Assembly (NCBI GenBank): GCA_022606425.2
Contig: JAHDVF020000508.1
Coordinates: 372,001-436,000 of the forward strand
Length of the DNA stretch: 64,000 nt
Source of the DNA: Lepidostoma basale
Lineage: Eukaryota > Arthropoda > Insecta > Trichoptera > Lepidostomatidae
Direction: 5' to 3'
The notes beneath the pieces are model-generated. The model searched no databases and had not been told where the DNA came from. It saw only the letters and a program-made list of their open reading frames with translations. Positions 21,151 to 33,016 of the stretch are shown piece after piece (the first letter of the stretch is position 1; each line of letters opens with the position of its first letter). A program made the translations under genes and the position numbers.

Positions 21151-21555
21151 CTGTTCGTGGGGTTCGCATTGTTAGTAGGGTCGCGGCGAGTCACATCTTG
21201 CTGGAGGGTGTGATTCTATAAAATGCTGGGAAACGCCCAGTTGCATTCCACCGGCAACACTACTGACTAGTCCAACTCGTTAGCGTCGCTGTCGCGAACC
21301 CCGGGCAATGGGATCACACTCATCACCGTGTGATCACAGCACATAACGAGGGGATGAAAGGCGAGTTTCTGGCACCTCCAAGCCAGATCCAACCAGCTAA
21401 GGGAAGGTAACTCCGACAGAAAAATCAACCAGAGAAGGCAACGGGAAACCAATCTGGTCACCTTTTCCCAGGAATCACTATTGCGAATACCTTTGCTTTA
21501 GTGATCGCCAACGTTGGGGGGACCTGGCATGGCACCAAAAGAAGAAGAAGAAGAA
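21140..21555 (+). mobile_element. (GAA)n-tailed non-LTR or SINE-like repeat
   Basis: GC-rich body with CAACACTACTGACTAGTCCA, GAACCCCGGGCAATGG and the 3' end CAACGTTGGGGGGACCTGGC followed by (GAA)n. Fragments lie at 1595-1832, 2683-2740 and 13100-13195. No coding domain recognised. Confidence 0.5.
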
Positions 21556-21590
21556 ATAATAATAATACATGATGATAATATAAAAAATGG

Positions 21591-21640
21591 AATTCAACAG
21601 TGTTAATGCCTTAGCGTTCAATAAGTTGATCTTATATTTA
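21591..21640 (-). repeat. PLE terminal repeat scrap
   Basis: Matches the GTGTTAATGCCTTAGCGTTC..AATAAGTT block of the PLE repeat. Confidence 0.4.
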
Positions 21641-22270
21641 GTTTAGTAAAAACCTTTAGTCTAAGTTTTTATAGCGTCGAACGACATTGAAATAAAGTTC
21701 TAATGAATCTTATATCATACAATAAGCATGTTAGGGTTAAAACTCATAAAATATTACATACTTTTGATTGTGTTCACCAAAGACAATTAAAACAATCAAA
21801 ACTACTATTTTGAAGCATTATCTGAGCTCGTTAAACACTTTAAATGTATTATTACTTATTGTTTTATGATTATCAAACAAGAACAACAGTGATTGTTTGA
21901 CGGTTTAGATGTTGTTTTATCTTACATAGTTGGCTAGTAATTAAAGTAAATTATGCTTACGAAACAGACGGACTATGACTATTCTAATCCTCGAATTCGT
22001 AACTCATGAAAGTCTGCTGCAGTATTCTTTATCAATTTGTAAACGTGAGCCGGCACTTAATTAACGGCTCAGTAGCCCAAAACAATCGTGGGAAGTTTGG
22101 CCCGTCCCCCAAGGGTGAGTCGAGACGTGACAAAATAGTGAGACACCTAACAACTACCTGGAGAGCGCTAAACACGAAAAGTGTTTATTTTAGAAATTCA
22201 CAGAGTTTATGGGTTGAGTTTAAATGTTGACAACGACCACTTTGAGAATTATTGTTTTCTTTCTTTTGTA
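21641..22270. other. Unassigned DNA
   Basis: No family recognised; open frame 22006-22230 has no motif. Confidence 0.35.
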
Positions 22271-22275
22271 AAAAC

Positions 22276-22665
22276 TAACTAACTAACTAACCATCACGCC
22301 GTTTCCCCGAAGACCGAAGGGGTAGGCAGAAATAATGGACTACCACACTTTTCTTTCCTGACATATTTCTCTCGCTTCCTCAACATTCATACATCGTGTC
22401 ATGCACGCGCGTCGATTTCTCTGACTCCTCACATGCTCGACATTCAATATTTGATTTATTTGATTGTGCCACGTTTTCCTCGGTCTTCTTCTTTTTCTGG
22501 TTCCATTAACATCATTAACATATACTTTTTTTACCATTCTTTTTTCATTCATTCTTTCCATATGTCCAAACCATCTTAATGATCCTTTCATTATTTTGTT
22601 CATAATACCATCATTCGCACCGCATTTACTTCTTATATTTTCATTCGACACTCTGTCATACATAT
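22276..22665 (-). mobile_element. LINE A 3' end
   Basis: Minus strand runs almost unbroken from YDRVSNENIRSKCGANDGIM through SLRWFGHMERMNE, RPRKTWHNQINQIL and CMTRCMNVEEAREICQERKV. A short duplication of the CGAAG stretch sits near the 3' tail. Confidence 0.75.
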
Positions 22666-22689
22666 TCTTTTGTATCAGATTATTTATAT

Positions 22690-22960
22690 CTTCTTCTTAT
22701 TATTCCTTGTTGTAGACCTATGTGGTCTGTTCTCCAGAGTGTTGCTCCTCCTGTCAGATAGATTCCCAACTGTCTTTCAATCTTTTAGGAGGTCTTCCAC
22801 GAGGACGAGTCCCATGAGGCTGATTATGCAATGCAATATAGGGGAGTCTGGTGTTGTCCATTCTTTGAACATGATCGTACCAGTCCCATTTTCGCTGTCT
22901 GCTCCATCTTATAATATCCTCAACCTCACATATCTGACATGACATGACAATCAAGAATAT
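22690..22960 (-). mobile_element. LINE G C-terminal fragment
   Basis: Minus strand encodes EVEDIIRWSRQRKWDWYDHV, QRMDNTRLPYIA and RPRGRPPKRLKDSWES, with an A/G-rich tail. Related to LINE E but distinct. Confidence 0.6.
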
Positions 22961-22990
22961 TCTATAAAGGACTTTAAAATGATATACCAA

Positions 22991-23487
22991 AAGTGTTTAT
23001 CTAGAAATAAGTTTAAAATATATATGAAAAATAATATTATAGCACGTAAGTTATTAAAAAATAGTGTACCTTAGAACGCAATTGGGTTTAAGAAAATGTT
23101 TAATGAGTTTCTTCGAGTGCTAAATTTTGTTTCGTGTAAACTCGCCTTTTGGTCGCTCTCTTGACACCGTGTCCCCCCACGTCCCACCATAATAACCCAT
23201 TGTCTCGAGGACCGATCCGCTAACTGGGAAATTTAATTTAAAATATTAAGTTAACATACTTTAATGTGGATGATGGGGTGTTTCTTCCGACGCTGTTCTG
23301 CTGCTTCAGAGAATCACAGAGTAACGGAAGTATTTATAATTAATTTATTAGTATAGTATGAGAGTGCAAGGTTCATTTTTTATATTCATACCTTTATCAA
23401 TACCTTAATCTACAAATCAAATATTTGTTAAAACGCTTAAGATACGCCCAATAAGAGTAAGATGGCGTTAAAGCAAGGGTAGACACA
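22991..23487. other. Unassigned DNA
   Basis: A moderately GC-rich patch at 23150-23230 has no recognisable motif. Confidence 0.35.
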
Positions 23488-23850
23488 GTCAAGACCAAAC
23501 AAGTTTTGAGGATTTCTAAGATGAAGACACTGAGGATTATCAGAGGCAAGACACTAAGAAATCGCGTGAGGAATATCAGAATAAGATATATTTGTTAGGT
23601 CAAGGATATTATAAAATGGAATAGAAAACTAAAGATGGGACTAGTATGGTCATGTCCAAAGAATGTAAACCACCAGATAAGATAGCACGAGGAATACAAT
23701 TATAAAAGATATATGTGAAGCTGAGTATATTATAATGTAAAGTAGACAGGGAAGTGGAAGACCTCCTAAAAGAGAGACAGCTGGGAATCCACTTCACAGA
23801 AGAAACAACCCTGGAAAACAGACCTAGAGCAATATTAAGAAGAATGCAAT
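23488..23850 (+). mobile_element. Diverged LINE E/G fragment
   Basis: Encodes KMKTLRIIRGKTLRNRVRNI, VKDIIKW and GRPPKRETAGN-like codons with several stops; ends in AAGAAGAATG. Confidence 0.45.
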
Positions 23851-24400
23851 GAAGCTAATAGTAAAAATAATTATTGTATTCTGTGTATTGCGTAAAATGG
23901 TCTAAAATAGTTTATCCCTGAATATCTTTTATAAAGTTATTCGTAACGAAAAACACATTTCACTTTAACAATAAGTTTTTTAACTATTATCTTTATCTTT
24001 ATTAATCTACCTATCTTTATTAAAACAACCCTAATTTTTAAAAAACTGTTTACCATATCATTTATTTATTTTTAATTTTCTTCCCGAAAGAAACTTCCTA
24101 TCGTTTATTCGAAATAAGATTTATATTTGTTTATCTTAAATGTATTTTTATTTTCATTCTGTGAGTATTTTAAGGATTAAATAATTAAAATAAAAAACAA
24201 TCGAGTGTCTATCTAATTCAACATGATGTCATTCTCTTTATATTACAATATATAAATTCGGTAGTTTCCTAATTTTATTCATCCGCTATATAAAATCAGT
24301 AAATTTTTATAAATTTTAATATAAAATAAAACAGAACAATCTTTTTAACTTTGTAACACAATACTTTATAAAAAAAATTAATAACAAAAAGAAACATATT
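23851..24400. other. Unassigned AT-rich DNA
   Basis: No feature supported. Confidence 0.35.
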
Positions 24401-24425
24401 TCGGGACACAGAAGCCCTTCATCAG
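24397..24425 (-). ncRNA. Hammerhead-like module
   Basis: Minus strand: CTGATGA, extra A, GGG..CCC stem, GAAAT, ATGTT. The core is complete, but the stem II pairing is short and no convincing stem I is visible. Confidence 0.3.
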
Positions 24426-24429
24426 TGTA

Positions 24430-25220
24430 AATAAATATTGTGATGGTGAATATAGAAGACAATTTTTCAAAGGATATCTGGGATTTTTTTTTTAAATATT
24501 AGTACTTATTATTAAGATTAGATAACAAATAAAGTAGTATACTGTACATATATACAAATATAGCTACTACCAACATATCAAACAATATAAAATAAACCTG
24601 CATTGTTTTTACTCACTTTTCCAAGTTATAACACATGCACTATAATGCATCAAATTTTGAAACCGCGTCGAAAGCTTCATAACATTATACCGAATCTTGA
24701 TATGGACGGCAACATTTCGTTTAGCTTTTTTTACGTACGATAAATTTAATCACACTGACCAGTTTTTTGAAATATGCAGCTCGGGTCAAAAGCCATTGCA
24801 TCATTATATATGGTTCCCTTGGTACATTTTACAGGTATACAATATTACTCGACATTAATCTTAAACGCTTCGCTGGGTATGTTTTTATACAAAGTGCGTT
24901 TTATTTGAGTACGTATAACATACAAAAAAAAATGCTGAATTGCATCGATTATTTTAATGTTATGATTTAATGACGAGAAACCAGGGAAGAAATAGTTAAT
25001 GATCGACGCATCCAAAACATACGTTTGTAACCTTGCATTATGTAAATTAGTTATATATGACTACTTTTAAATATTTCCTTTCAGTCTCTTGGCGTATTCA
25101 GTAATAAGTGTGTACGTATTTATAATTGATATATAGCAAAGAAAGTTATATAACAATTTGAAATAATTTATAGAATATGTATGAATTATTCAAATCAGAT
25201 GTAGCAATTTTCTAAATATA
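24430..25220. other. Unassigned AT-rich DNA
   Basis: No feature supported. Confidence 0.35.
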
Positions 25221-25221
25221 A

Positions 25222-25645
25222 GAAATCAAAGATATACAAGGCAAGCGTTGGCCCCATCATGACGTATAGAATAGAAGTCAGAGCCGATACCAATAGAACT
25301 AAGAACCTTTTTAGAGTAGCAGAAATGCGAACACTATGCTCCATCGCAGGCAAAATCCTCAGAGATCGGATCATAAATGAAACGATAAGGTCTGTCTGTG
25401 GTGTTGAGGACCCAGTGAGATGGGGAAGAAGCAGAAGGCGCTTTTGGAGAGACCACGTGGACCGCATGGAGAATACAAGAATCGCAAAAATTGTTAAAGA
25501 TGAAAACCCAAGCAGCAAGAGATTACCAGGAAGGCCGCCAAAGAGATGGAGAGATGACTGGACATCATCATCCTAGGACAGCCCACCGTCACAAACAGGT
25601 CATACGACCAAAACTAAGAGGAAGTAGAAGAATAAGAAGAAATCA
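25222..25645 (+). mobile_element. LINE E C-terminal region
   Basis: One open frame encodes PIMTYRIEVRADTNRTKNLF, RVAEMRTLCSIAGKILRDRI, CGVEDPVRWGRSRRRFW and LPGRPPKRWRDDW. This is the region after the RT domain, ending in a GAAGAA-rich tail. The best copy of this family here. Confidence 0.7.
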
Positions 25646-25829
25646 ACATACTACCATATACAAATGCGGTAAAAAAACTAAGAGTGTATAGTTCAATTAC
25701 ATATATGGGCATAAAAAAATACAATAATGTATTGTACGAGTACTAGCATTTTTAGGATTCAACTAATTTAAAACGTTTTCCTGCAGAAAAAAGCTACAAT
25801 AGCAGTCCACAATTGTGTTCTTGTACCGA

Positions 25830-26265
25830 TTTTTATGTATGGAAACGAAGCATTGAACTGACAAAAGATGGATGAAAGTAGAATAAATGCAGTATAAATT
25901 AGATCTATAATGAATAAAAAAATAATGAATAAAAAGATTAGAAAATAATGAATAAAAATATGATGGTAAAAGTCTAGTTCCATTAACAATGTAAATGTAA
26001 CTAGAAATAGAGGTAGACGGAGGAAAACGTGGCACGATCAAATAAATCAAATATTGATATAACCCAGTTGGTTTTTTTTAAATAAAAAAAAAAAAAAAAA
26101 AAAAATTGGACACATGAGGAGTCGGAGAAATCGACGAGCGTGCATGACACGATGTATAGATGTTGAGGAAGCGAGAGAAGTATGTTAGGAAAGAAAAGTG
26201 TGGCAGTACATTCATTCTGCCTACCCTTCCGGCGAGACGGTGTGAAGGTTAGTTAGTTAGTTAGT
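25830..26265 (+). mobile_element. LINE A 3' end interrupted by an A-tract
   Basis: LINE A sequence is split at 26060-26105 by about 45 bases containing a long poly-A run, then resumes with ACATGAGGAGTCGGAGAAAT and ends in GTTAGTTAGTTAGTTAG. The interruption may be a tiny retroposed tail. Confidence 0.65.
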
Positions 26266-26369
26266 TCCTTTAGAAATATTATAAAATCTTGTGAAGATAG
26301 TTCCCAATCTCTAAATACTACTATTTTTTAATGCAACTATTAATGATTTAATTAACTCAAGACATCACG

Positions 26370-26645
26370 TTATTTTACTAAATCACATATATCTATAATC
26401 CAATATCTTTTATACATTGTTTCTTGAAGAATGGTGGAAAACTCCATATTAAATATTAAAAATAAATGTATATTGAAAAACAGCAGTTTTCTAGAAGTTA
26501 ATGAGAGTGACATGTTCTGCCTTCTATAATTACTATCAAATTGCTTTATATGTACTTTGATAGTATTATGCACATTTGATAATGCATTAGCAAGGCGAAA
26601 AATGTATTTCCCATTAAACAAAATAATAAAGCTTCCGGAAAAAAA
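26370..26645. repeat. PLE-derived inverted repeat, decayed core
   Basis: Inverted copies of the TTTGATAATGC..GGCGAAA..ATG family meet near 26550; flanked by the TTGTTTCTTGAAGAATGG end typical of this family. Confidence 0.35.
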
Positions 26646-27057
26646 AATCATTCATAATTTATTATCAATTTTCTTTTATTTATTGTTTCTTGAACAATGG
26701 TGTAAAACTCTATGTTTTATATAAAGTATTGTTGTAAACTTCTGTATTTTAAAAGTTTTACTATATTTTTTGGGAATAACATGGTTGATTTTGATGGGGC
26801 ATTATCGAATGTTATTTGAAACGGTCGTTTTTATCGACATTAAACAAGTTAAATTTCTTTTTCCTGCGATTAAAAAGATTTTGTTTTCCATTTGGGATTG
26901 ATGTTTTCTTCGTTTTTGTAGAAGCTTATTCAATGTTTTTTTTTCATGAATCGAAGCGAAAAATGTGGGAAAACGCAATATTTTATTAAAAAATTTTCTT
27001 ATGGATTTCCACCATTAGTTTGTTGAATAAATAAATATTTTATTTCAGTGTTTTTTT
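26646..27057 (-). repeat. Further decayed copy of the same family
   Basis: TTGTTTCTTGAACAATGGTG at about 26690 and a TTCGATAATGCCCCATC core near 26815 on the minus strand; the rest is AT-rich. Confidence 0.3.
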
Positions 27058-27250
27058 AATTAACTAACTAACTAACCATCACGCCGTCTCCCCGAAAGGG
27101 TAGGCATAAATAATGGACTGCCTCATTTTAACCGATGCGGCACTCCATTCGTTTCTTTTTGCCCCCGCGAGAGACACGGTGTGATGGGTTGCGAACATTA
27201 TCGCCACCAATAGGCATCTCCCGCGCACATCGATTGTCCAACGTCCACAA
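27058..27250 (-). mobile_element. SINE-like element with LINE A tail
   Basis: Second copy of the chimera at 1197-1378: LINE A tail plus the GGAGTGCCGCATCGGTTAAA and CAACCCATCACACCG body. Confidence 0.5.
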
Positions 27251-28368
27251 AATAATTCTAAAACAAATAATATAAAATACAATGATATAAAATAAAATAA
27301 CAAAATAAAAATAATTTAACACGTGTGCACTTGTGGTCAGCTGGACGATCCGGACTTTACTGTTTATTACATTTATATTCCACGAACCGCCGTTTTTTTA
27401 AAGTAATTGTAATAAGCAAACCAACAAATTATTCAAATTGTCATTGGTTCAAACGAAAAAATTATTTTTACACATGTCAAAATTATTTTTATAAACGAAA
27501 AAACTTACATAATTTTAACATCAAAACAGTAAAAACGTATTACGTGTCACAACTAACTATTATAAAGTGCGGCAACAATCAAATTGACCAAAACAATTTA
27601 CTTATAGTACATGAAATATCTCCAAATTTACGGGAGCACCACATGAACCAAAACTAATTTTCAAAATCCGAACAAGTTTTTTATAATTGTATTTAAATAT
27701 ACTGTATAAAAATACAGATTTAGATCTACATAAGACCACTCTAGAAACAGTATTAAGGAAAACATCATTTCAAATAATTGTCAAAGCCATCGACAAAAAA
27801 AGTAACTGTGCGTCGCAGCATAAAAGTATGCGCTGGGTATTGACAGTGTGAGTTATAATCTCTACAACGCGAGATAAACGCTTCCCCATCTCACGTGGAA
27901 GATGGACGACGTAAAATTTCCACTACGTGTTTGGACACTTCGCAATTATAGTAATTGCTTCGTATGTGTTATCTTCCTTTTCATTAGACATCATAAGATC
28001 ATCTCGCTAACACGACAGGCCAGTACGTGCCTGCACGGGGCTGGTGTCACTCGATACTCGACGAAAGTTCATTACAAGTGTTGCGGTTTTTTGTACACCA
28101 ATAAAGCGCGTTTCCTGACTTGGCTTCTTTCTTCTGTCTCTTTACGACACATACAATGTATACCGAGAGCGTTTCATCTTATCTATGAACAATCAGCTTC
28201 CATTAATCTGCCGCTGGACTTACAGCATAATCCCTGAAATAAACCAATAAAAAAAATGTTAGGCTACATATAATAAATTATTACTTGCGTGTTTGTTATT
28301 ACTCAATTATTACATTTGTTTATTACTCAATGAGTACTTCCAGTATCCGATTGACGACTTGAGAGAGA
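27251..28368. other. Unassigned DNA
   Basis: Frames of 110-111 codons at 27325-27657 and 27902-28237 lack recognisable motifs and splice support. Confidence 0.3.
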
Positions 28369-28829
28369 ATGAGTCACAGAGAAGGTGTAAAGATACACGG
28401 GCAAATGGTAGACCTGATAAGATTTGCTGACGATATTGCTATGGTTGCGGAAAGTGGAGAAGAACTGCAAGAGGCCTTTACAACTTTGCAAAACAAAGCT
28501 GCTGACTATAGGCCGAACGGAGCATCAGATGAGAGTAGTGATGTCAGGAGTTCCACTAAAGAACACCATCACGAATGAGGAGGTTCTTCAAAGAATTGAA
28601 GGAGGAAGGCACCTTGTCCGAAAAGCGTGCAAGATGGATCGGCCATGTAATACGACAAGAAGGCCTCTTGCATGCCATAATGGAGGGTATGACCGAGGGA
28701 ACAAACTCTAGGGGACGCCCACGCCGAGAGTACCTGGAGGACCTGTTGGTGGACGTGCGCTACTCATCATATGCAGATTTCAAAAGAGTCGCACAAGACA
28801 GGGAAGAATGGAAGAGAAGAATATAATAA
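28369..28829 (+). mobile_element. LINE F fragment with RT FADD motif, internally deleted
   Basis: The first part encodes GQMVDLIRFADDIAMVAESG, the reverse transcriptase motif with catalytic DD. After about 28550 it jumps to another frame with LSEKRARWIGHVIRQEGLLH, NSRGRPRREYLEDLL and FKRVAQDREEWKRRI stop, the C-terminal tail. The RT thumb between them is missing. Confidence 0.65.
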
Positions 28830-28905
28830 ATTGCTGCAAACCAATCCCAGGAATGAAACTTTCTAACTAATAACTTCCAGTACTGACATATTGAGCAGAA
28901 ACGCT

Positions 28906-29283
28906 AACCCTCACCAAGTCGACCATAAGGAGACTCCGTGTAGCACAGAGGAAACACGAAAGAGCCATGCTACACATAAGACTCTCAGACCAGATAAGAA
29001 ATACTGAAATACGTAGAAGGTCGGGAGTAAAAGATATCAATACAAGGGTAGCGAAGCTTAAATGGTCATTTGCGGGACATGTTGTCAGATTGGTAGACGA
29101 TAGATGGACCAGAAGGGTGGTAGAGTGGAGACCCCGCTAAGATAAAGTAAACAGAGAGAGACCCCCCACACGATGGTCCGATGATATTAGAAGAATTCCT
29201 AGCGATTGGATACAAAAGGCACAAGACAGGGATACGTGGAGAGTATGGGGGAGGCCTATGTCCAGCAATGGATGACAACGGCT
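28906..29283 (+). mobile_element. LINE D C-terminal fragment
   Basis: Encodes RRLRVAQRKHERAMLHIRLS, VAKLKWSFAGHVVRLVDDRW and PTRWSDDIRRIP with stops. It matches the 60900-61255 copy in order (ERAMLG, LKW..AGHV, RW..DD). Confidence 0.6.
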
Positions 29284-29289
29284 GTCTTA

Positions 29290-29700
29290 GAAAGTAATTT
29301 AATTGAACAATGATGTAAAACTCATTATCACGAATGAAAACGTCTATCATCTAAAAGTTTAATTATACTTAATGTGATTCACGTGACATTCACACGTCAT
29401 TCCCATATAAATATATTAGAACACAACTATTAAAAAACAGACGTTTTCACTCGTATTAATTAATTAATATTAAGATTTGCATCATTGTTTCAGAAACAAT
29501 AAATATTATTTAAAACTCCATAATAAATAATTAATGCGAATAAGACCACCTGTTTTCCAGAAGTTTTATTATATTTTATGAGAATGCAATTTTAGCCTTT
29601 CTAATGCATTATCAAATATTTTTAATAATGTCTTAAAAAGGTAAAACATGTCATAAAACTTCTGAAAAACAGACGTTTTCATTTGTGTTAATTCAATTTT
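29290..29700. repeat. Tandem and inverted copies of the decayed PLE-type repeat
   Basis: Contains two or three family units with AACAGACGTTTTCA ends and a core near 29610-29655 (ATCAAATATTTTTAATAATG, AAGGTAAAACATGTC). Core bases are degenerate. Confidence 0.35.
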
Positions 29701-29829
29701 GTTATATTTTATGTGATTGACAATTGAGTCATTGTTTTCTTGGCAGCAGCGCAAATTAATGGATCCATCCTTTTGGAACAAACGATTTTCCAGTATTTAT
29801 GTTAATTGCAGCATCAGCTTCATTTTCAA

Positions 29830-29955
29830 ATACGAAATCTCATTTCTGCTGCAGTTAATCTACCTTCATTCTTATTTTGTTAGTTCCATGCTTCAGTTCC
29901 ACACATGCAAATGCCACACGGCTCGGCACAAGAACACCATTGTGCACTGCCATCT
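29830..29955 (-). mobile_element. LINE A fragment, 5' portion
   Basis: Minus strand matches the ACTGGCAAAAGA..GAATAAATGCAGTAGAAATG region; no 3' tail. Confidence 0.4.
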
Positions 29956-30341
29956 TCACAAATCAATCAACTTTCTACAGATTTTCACGGTAAATTATGT
30001 TAAGTACACATTTTAAAAGCGTTGTCTTGTAATTTCATCTCGTTTAACTCACTAAGATCTTCCGAAAGATGAAGATGGTAAAGTGAGTGATGTGATGTAA
30101 TGTGGTTTAATGATTTTTATGTATTACATTTACAACTAACAGCTTCCTTGGCTTTTACCGTCGGGCGCTTTGACTTGGTCCTACGCGGGGGAATTCTAAC
30201 CCTTTTTGTGCTAAGGCCGTACGCAAGAACTTTTCAATATAAGGAAAATTTTATTACATGCTTAAAGTTAACGTTTTTTAAAATTATCAGTCAGACATAC
30301 ATTAACGATAGCATTACATTTTCAAGTACTTTTATGAAATA
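29956..30341. other. Unassigned DNA with a hairpin
   Basis: An imperfect inverted repeat at about 30040-30090 (ACTCACTAAGATCTTC and GAAGATGGTAAAGTGAGT) resembles the GATGAAGATGG ribozyme-like modules but lacks a GAAAC core. Confidence 0.3.
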
Positions 30342-31625
30342 TTAGGTCCTTACATATGAAATTGGCGTTTTGTATGGGAGGAACATAAAGTTAATTTTTT
30401 TAAATATAATATATTTATTTAATCAAAGTATGAACCATTGCTATCTATGCACTTTTGCCATCTCATAGGTAGTTCATTGATCCCTTTACTAAAAAAAACA
30501 TTCGGACGAGAATCAATAAAATCTTTAATGTCGGTTTGGACTGCCTCATCGGAGTTGAATTTTTTCCCTTGCAAGAAGCTATCCAAATTTCGAAAAAAAT
30601 AGTAATCTGTTGGGGCAAGGTCCGGAGAGTACGGTGGATGTCTTAGACATTCCAATTGAAGCTCTTCTAATTTGGTAGCCTATGTTGTGCAGTGTGTGGT
30701 CTAGCGTTATCATGAAGCAGCAGTGGCCTAGAGCGATTAACCAGCCTCGGTTGTTTAGCAGCTAGCTTTTCCATCATGGTTTGCAGTTGCTGACAATAGA
30801 CATCTGCCGTAATCGTCTGGCCAGATTTAAGAAAGCTGTAGTGAACGACACCAGCACTAGTCCACCAAACGCTCACAAGTAACTTTTTTGGAGTCAATTT
30901 TCGCTTGGGGCAAGGTTTAGCTGGTTTTGCAGGGTTCAGACATTGCGATGAGCGCTTCCGATTATCATACAGGATCCACTTTTCATCACAGGTAATGATT
31001 CGATTCAAAATCCCTTCATTATTGTGCCGGTTGAGTAATGCAACGCAGCAGTCAACGCGCGTTTGTTGATTTGCTTCACTCAATTCGTGAGATACCCACC
31101 TTTCAAGCTTTATACCTTCCCAATTTGCTTCAAGTGGATTAAAACAGTTTTATCACTAACACCGCAGCCTGCAACTAACTCGGGCGTGGTTTGCGATGGA
31201 TCCGCTTCCACAATAGCCTTCAAATCTTCATTATCAACTTTGGTCTCCGGCCGTCCACGGGGCTTGTTCTGCAGGTCGAAATTTCCAGAACGAAAACGTT
31301 GGAACCAAAAACGCACTGTGTTTTCTTTTGCGGCACCGTCACCATACACATCATTAATCCTTCGAGTCGTTTCTGCAGCACTGGTGCCACGGTGGAACTC
31401 GTACTCGTAAATAACGCGATATTTCAAGTTTTCCATTTTGTAAACTGAGTTACATAAAGAAAAAAAACAATTGAGGAAAAAACAAATGAAATATAATTTT
31501 CGAAACACAAATACTTGAGTAAATAGCTGTATAAATTTGAATTTGGAATTCCTAACCAAAGAGAAGATATTTGAGATCAAAGTTGCCAGCACGGCAAAAC
31601 GCCAATTTCATATGTAAGGACCTAA
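30342..31625 (-). mobile_element. Mariner transposon, near full length
   Basis: 1284 bp with perfect 31-bp terminal inverted repeats beginning TTAGGTCCTTACATATG and TA on both sides. Length and structure are those of a complete mariner; only the transposase frame is broken. Confidence 0.9.
30419..31436 (-). pseudogene. Mariner transposase pseudogene
   Basis: Start MENLKYRVI at 31436; stop at 30419; about 339 codons, close to the usual 345. Order on the minus strand: HTH and RFRSGNFDLQNKPRGRPE; a frameshift near 31100; WVSHELSEANQQ; first catalytic Asp in ITCDEKWI; second in LLHDNARPHTAQ; a frameshift near 30660; third in YSPDLAPTDYYFF; C-terminal LPMRWQKCIDSNGSYFD. The triad is that of the mariner DD34D group. 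Frameshifts make it inactive, but the ends look mobilisable in trans. Confidence 0.85.
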
Positions 31626-31710
31626 TATATGATTTAACACTAATTTCTTCTATATTCGCCTTCACTTTGTGTTGTGGATTCACATTTGAATAAATAGAAT
31701 TCCTATCTTC

Positions 31711-31838
31711 TTAGATTAGATCGTATGACCTTTTTTGGTGGTGAGCTGTCCTGGAATAATGTTGTGCAGCCATCCCTTCATCTCTTCAGCGGCCTTCCTG
31801 GGGATTTCATCTTTAACAATTTTTGCAATTCGTAAATA
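31711..31838 (-). mobile_element. LINE E 3' fragment
   Basis: Matches the complement of 25485-25610 (AAAATTGTTAAAGATGAAA, then GCTGTCC..TCATACGA). Confidence 0.5.
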
Positions 31839-31929
31839 GAATTACATTTAAAATTTTCACAACAGTTTAACCACATTTTTTTAATCGAAGCATTTCTGGG
31901 AAATGTAATGAGTAAAATTAAAGTGTTAT

Positions 31930-32060
31930 TTATTTTTCCATGAACAATGATGTAAAACTCTATATTAAATAATTAATACGAATAAAAACGTCAGTTTTCT
32001 AGAATTTTTATTATATTTTATGGGAATGACATGTTTCGCCCTTCTAACGCAATATCAAAT
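31930..32060 (-). repeat. Decayed hammerhead-like repeat
   Basis: Minus strand: TTTGATATTGC, GGGCGAAAC, CATG, TC, ATTCCCATAAAATATAATAA, then the AGAAAACTGACGTTTTTA end and ACATCATTGTTCATGGA. Confidence 0.4.
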
Positions 32061-32071
32061 GTCCACATGTG

Positions 32072-32202
32072 GGTCCACGTTCCAGTATCTTATTCTTTGG
32101 GCCCCCATCTGACAATGTCTTCAACCATATAATTTCTTCGGATTTCTGTATTTCTTATTCGATCACGAAGGCTTTTGCCGGCTATACATCGTAGTACTTT
32201 CA
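32072..32202 (-). mobile_element. LINE E/G fragment
   Basis: Minus strand encodes MKVLRCIAGKSLRDRIRNTE, IRRNYMVEDIVRWGPKE. Confidence 0.5.
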
Positions 32203-32214
32203 TCATCAGCCGTC

Positions 32215-32750
32215 TGTCATCTACTGCTGAATGTAGGCCTCTCCCAAAGCACGCCACCGCGCCTTATCCATTGCCACTCCCATCCATCCATGTCCAGCAA
32301 TCCTCTTAAGATCGTCGGTCCAGCGGGCAGGGGGACGTCTAACTCTGCGGAATCCTGTGCGCGGTCTTCACTCCACAATCCGTCTCCCCCATCGGTCGTC
32401 GGTTCTCCGACAGACATGGCCAGCCCATCGCCACTTCAGCCCGCCCATCATCAGAGCCACCTCAGTCACCTTGGTTTGTTGTCGAATAAATTCGTTTCTA
32501 AATCTGTCCCTCAAGGTTATTCCAAGCATGGCTCTTTCCATGGCGCGTTGGGCGACCTTGAATCTGTAGACTAGACCCTTTGTCAGTGTCCACGTCTAGG
32601 CTCCGTACGTCATGACTGGCAAAACGCACTGGTTGAAGACAGTCTTGAGGCATTGTGGTATTTTAGAAGTGAGAACATGGCGTAATTTTCCAAAGGCCGC
32701 CCAACCTACCAAATTGAAATTGCTCCGTAGTACTTTCAACTCAAGGCCAT
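32215..32750 (-). mobile_element. LINE D C-terminal region
   Basis: Minus strand encodes GWAAFGKLRHVLTSKIPQCL, CVLPVMTYGA (RT thumb), RAMERAMLGITLRDRFRN, GLKWRWAGHVCRRTDDRWGR and RPPARWTDDLKRIAG. Frame breaks occur but the order is intact. Truncated by the MITE next to it. Confidence 0.65.
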
Positions 32751-32756
32751 GCCACA

Positions 32757-33016
32757 CTGTTTGAAACAAGCTCTCCACAGGGGTGACCTTGGTGGAGAGT
32801 TGTGGAGCCCACAGTTGGTGTAGCGTCCACATACTGTTGTAAACAAGCTTTCCACATGTGAAATGCGTGTTTAAACGGTGGATCCACACGCATACTATGC
32901 GCGTCCGTCCACAAAGTTTGTTGAAGGTCAAACGAATATTGGTTTCAAACAAGTGTCTACACAGCTTTAACCAGTGGAGACAGTGGAGACCGATGTGGAG
33001 AGCTTGTTTAAAACAG
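32757..33016. mobile_element. MITE with about 23-bp inverted ends
   Basis: Inverted repeats CTGTTT(G/T)AAACAAGCTC.. at 32757-32779 and 32994-33016; interior rich in GTGGAGA and GTTTGTT motifs, no coding capacity. Exact ends and target duplication are unclear; a hAT relative is possible. Confidence 0.5.

Noticed and set aside
27902..28237. 111-codon gene
   Set aside because: Open frame without motif or neighbours; probably chance.
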